Origin: an uncultured Chitinophagaceae bacterium
Lineage (GTDB): Bacteria > Bacteroidota > Bacteroidia > Chitinophagales > Chitinophagaceae
Assembly: GCA_946885335.1 (NCBI GenBank)
Contig: CAMPGG010000038.1
Coordinates: 1-17,215 of the forward strand
DNA length: 17,215 bases
Direction: 5' to 3'
Below are positions 15,612 to 17,215 of this stretch, piece by piece. Made by a program: the position numbers and the translations under genes. Numbering within the stretch: the stretch's first letter is position 1; each line of letters opens with the position of its first letter. The notes under the pieces are model-generated. The model had not been told where the DNA came from and did no database searches. It was given only the letters and a program-made list of their open reading frames with translations.

Positions 15612-17215
15612 TTGGCCTTATCCCCGTTAATAAAACATATTTATACCCATGGAACTGATGAAGTGATTCGCCGTGGGAAAAAGATTCACCTGAATAATGG
15701 AGTAGAATTATTAAACTACGATGATATATTCGGAACAGCATCGTTCCGCATTAAAGACGATACCTACTCACTTTATTACAAAGTGAATGTTCAAAATATA
15801 AAAGATCCTAAAACACTTTCACTTCGTTGTACCTGTCCGTATAATCTTGGGGATATATGCCGGCACGAAGCGGCTGCACTTTTTCATGTACAGGATATGC
15901 TGGATCGCGGCCACTTACAGGCAGAGCACCTTATTTATGATCAGCGCCATACCGTGGCTAAAATGAAATTGATTGATGCAAAAACTTTGCGTTTGCTTTC
16001 TTCTCCGGAACTAATGCTGGAAGCGGAAAAACTGGCAAATGATAAAAGCGTTAAGATTGAATTTGCACAGGATGAAACGGTGAAAGCAACTGCACAGATC
16101 GGCAATGAAAAATATACTGTGCTGATCCGTAAAAATGATGAACGCAATTTTGATACAAGTTGTGATTACGAGGATACGGAACATGTATTATGCCTGCCTA
16201 AGCTGATGGTTTTTGTTTACCTGCTTAATAAGTATGGCAATTATTATTTTGATACGATCAGGAACTGGGATAAAGAAAAAAATAAATTGCTCGAGGCCTA
16301 CGGTTATACTTTGAAAGATGACCTGAAAGGAAAATTTGAATTTACTTATAAAGAAGGCAAACCATTTTTGCGGGTGCTTGACAGCAGTATAAAAAGAGTG
16401 GCCATTGCTGCACCTGTGCCTGTGCGTGAGGTGGCTGTTGAAACGGAAGATACAGAAGCGGAAGTACTTTCCGAGCCATCCCATCGGCTGGGGATTGTTT
16501 TTAATTTTAATAAAAAGACTTTTCCCAATTTCACGGTTGATGTGGTACAGGGAGAAGCGGCTGATAACAGTCATTCATTTATCGGGCGTACGGAAAAACT
16601 CGATCTTGCAAAATACATTCAAACAGATCATCTCTGCGAAGAGGACCGTTACCTGATTACCTTATTAAGAAAATTGCAGGAACCGGAAATACATAAATAT
16701 GTAAGCCGCAACTCTCCATTTTCAGGTATTTGGGAAAATATCATTCACCAGGAAGGCGATGATCTGCCCGATGAAACCCGTGATCTGATCACCGAATACA
16801 TGTTGCCTAAATTGCGCAAGCTTTTTAACCTGATGCAGGATAATCCATTTGTATTTTACCTGGAGGCGGGTAAAAATTTTACCACCAATCATTTAAAAGA
16901 GCTGCATCTTGGCCAGGAAAATATAAATCCATATTTTTCGGTTAGTGGTGATGGTGAGAATTACATAGTAGAATGCAAAACAAAAGTTGATGGTATTGAG
17001 GTTGACCTGGCTGAGCAAAACATTGTAAGCCCTCTTTTTCTATATTTCAATAAAACCATTTATCTCTGGAAAGATGCGGATGTGATGCACCTGGTAGAAG
17101 AATTTTTACCTAATGGAAATAAAAAAATCAAGAAGAATGAATGGGAGACTTATCTCCATAAAAAATTATTTCCGTTAACACGGGATTATCATATTGATTT
17201 TAATTCTTCTTTAGT
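15612..17215 (+). CDS. SWIM zinc-finger, SNF2-helicase-associated protein, amino-terminal part (cut by window edge)
   Basis: The frame stays open from a TAA at 15603 to the window end. The first usable start is TTG at 15612, giving 534 complete codons. The opening IKHIYTHGTDEVIRRGKK and NGVELLNYDDIFGTASF look like the usual amino terminus of Bacteroidota SNF2-type proteins. A SWIM zinc finger follows: Cys73-x-Cys75-x7-Cys83-x-His85 (RCTCPYNLGDICRHEAAALF), which binds zinc and may contact DNA or protein. Residues after about 110 match the long linker region associated with SNF2 helicases, but the ATPase motifs would lie beyond the edge and are not seen. The first in-frame ATG lies after the zinc finger and GTG at 15663 would cut the conserved start, which favours TTG. 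An SNF2-family ATPase is the likely full product. Confidence 0.8.
   Translation, partial: MALSPLIKHIYTHGTDEVIRRGKKIHLNNGVELLNYDDIFGTASFRIKDDTYSLYYKVNVQNIKDPKTLSLRCTCPYNLGDICRHEAAALFHVQDMLDRGHLQAEHLIYDQRHTVAKMKLIDAKTLRLLSSPELMLEAEKLANDKSVKIEFAQDETVKATAQIGNEKYTVLIRKNDERNFDTSCDYEDTEHVLCLPKLMVFVYLLNKYGNYYFDTIRNWDKEKNKLLEAYGYTLKDDLKGKFEFTYKEGKPFLRVLDSSIKRVAIAAPVPVREVAVETEDTEAEVLSEPSHRLGIVFNFNKKTFPNFTVDVVQGEAADNSHSFIGRTEKLDLAKYIQTDHLCEEDRYLITLLRKLQEPEIHKYVSRNSPFSGIWENIIHQEGDDLPDETRDLITEYMLPKLRKLFNLMQDNPFVFYLEAGKNFTTNHLKELHLGQENINPYFSVSGDGENYIVECKTKVDGIEVDLAEQNIVSPLFLYFNKTIYLWKDADVMHLVEEFLPNGNKKIKKNEWETYLHKKLFPLTRDYHIDFNSSL

Noticed and set aside
16188..16574. 128-codon minus-strand open frame near the right edge
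   Set aside because: It is antisense to the continuous SWIM/SNF2 frame, which is recognisable both before and after it.

Overview
The window looks like a chromosomal segment of a member of the Bacteroidota, probably close to Chitinophagaceae. This rests on low GC, family-typical proteins (two-domain PspC protein behind a PadR regulator, Bacteroidota-style ExbD, SWIM/SNF2 protein), few Shine-Dalgarno sequences, and promoter elements of the Bacteroidota type (TAnnTTTG at -7, one with a TTG at -33). No rRNA, tRNA, CRISPR array, insertion sequence or phage gene was seen. The lineage is an inference from gene content, not from a marker gene.

Layout. 1-516 (minus): the amino-terminal part of a lipoprotein made of 95-residue repeats, cut by the window edge. 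666-2105: asparaginyl-tRNA synthetase, converging on a tandem universal stress protein (2115-2942, minus). 3052-3582: a stand-alone ExbD/TolR protein. 3692-4636: an isopenicillin-N-synthase-type Fe(II)/2-oxoglutarate oxygenase. 4717-5935: a double-GNAT acetyltransferase overlapping a small cupin. 6065-8782: a secreted two-domain protein (S41 protease-like part plus a TIKI/TraB/EreA-like part) followed 9 nt later by a GNAT acetyltransferase. 8989-9879: a beta-propeller lipoprotein with its own terminator. 10209-12825: a PadR-PspC operon behind three inverted repeats, one centred on the promoter, ending in a strong terminator. 13042-15358: a probable gcvT-SRPBCC-comB operon. 15612 to the end: the amino-terminal part of a SWIM zinc-finger, SNF2-helicase-associated protein, apparently starting at TTG.

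How the genes fit together. Most are housekeeping or small accessory units in short operons. The clearest regulatory unit is padR-pspC: a PadR repressor placed directly before a multi-membrane PspC protein, with an operator-like dyad over the -33 element, suggests autoregulated control of an envelope-stress or membrane protein. The gcvT operon joins one-carbon metabolism to a phosphosulfolactate phosphatase, a sulfonate-related enzyme without an obvious partner here. The S41/TIKI-like fusion is the least ordinary protein in the window.

No convincing new multi-gene defence or biosynthetic system was found. The best leads are the S41/TIKI-like fusion, the three dyads before padR, the terminator-like hairpin in the gcvT leader, and the repeat lipoprotein at the left edge.
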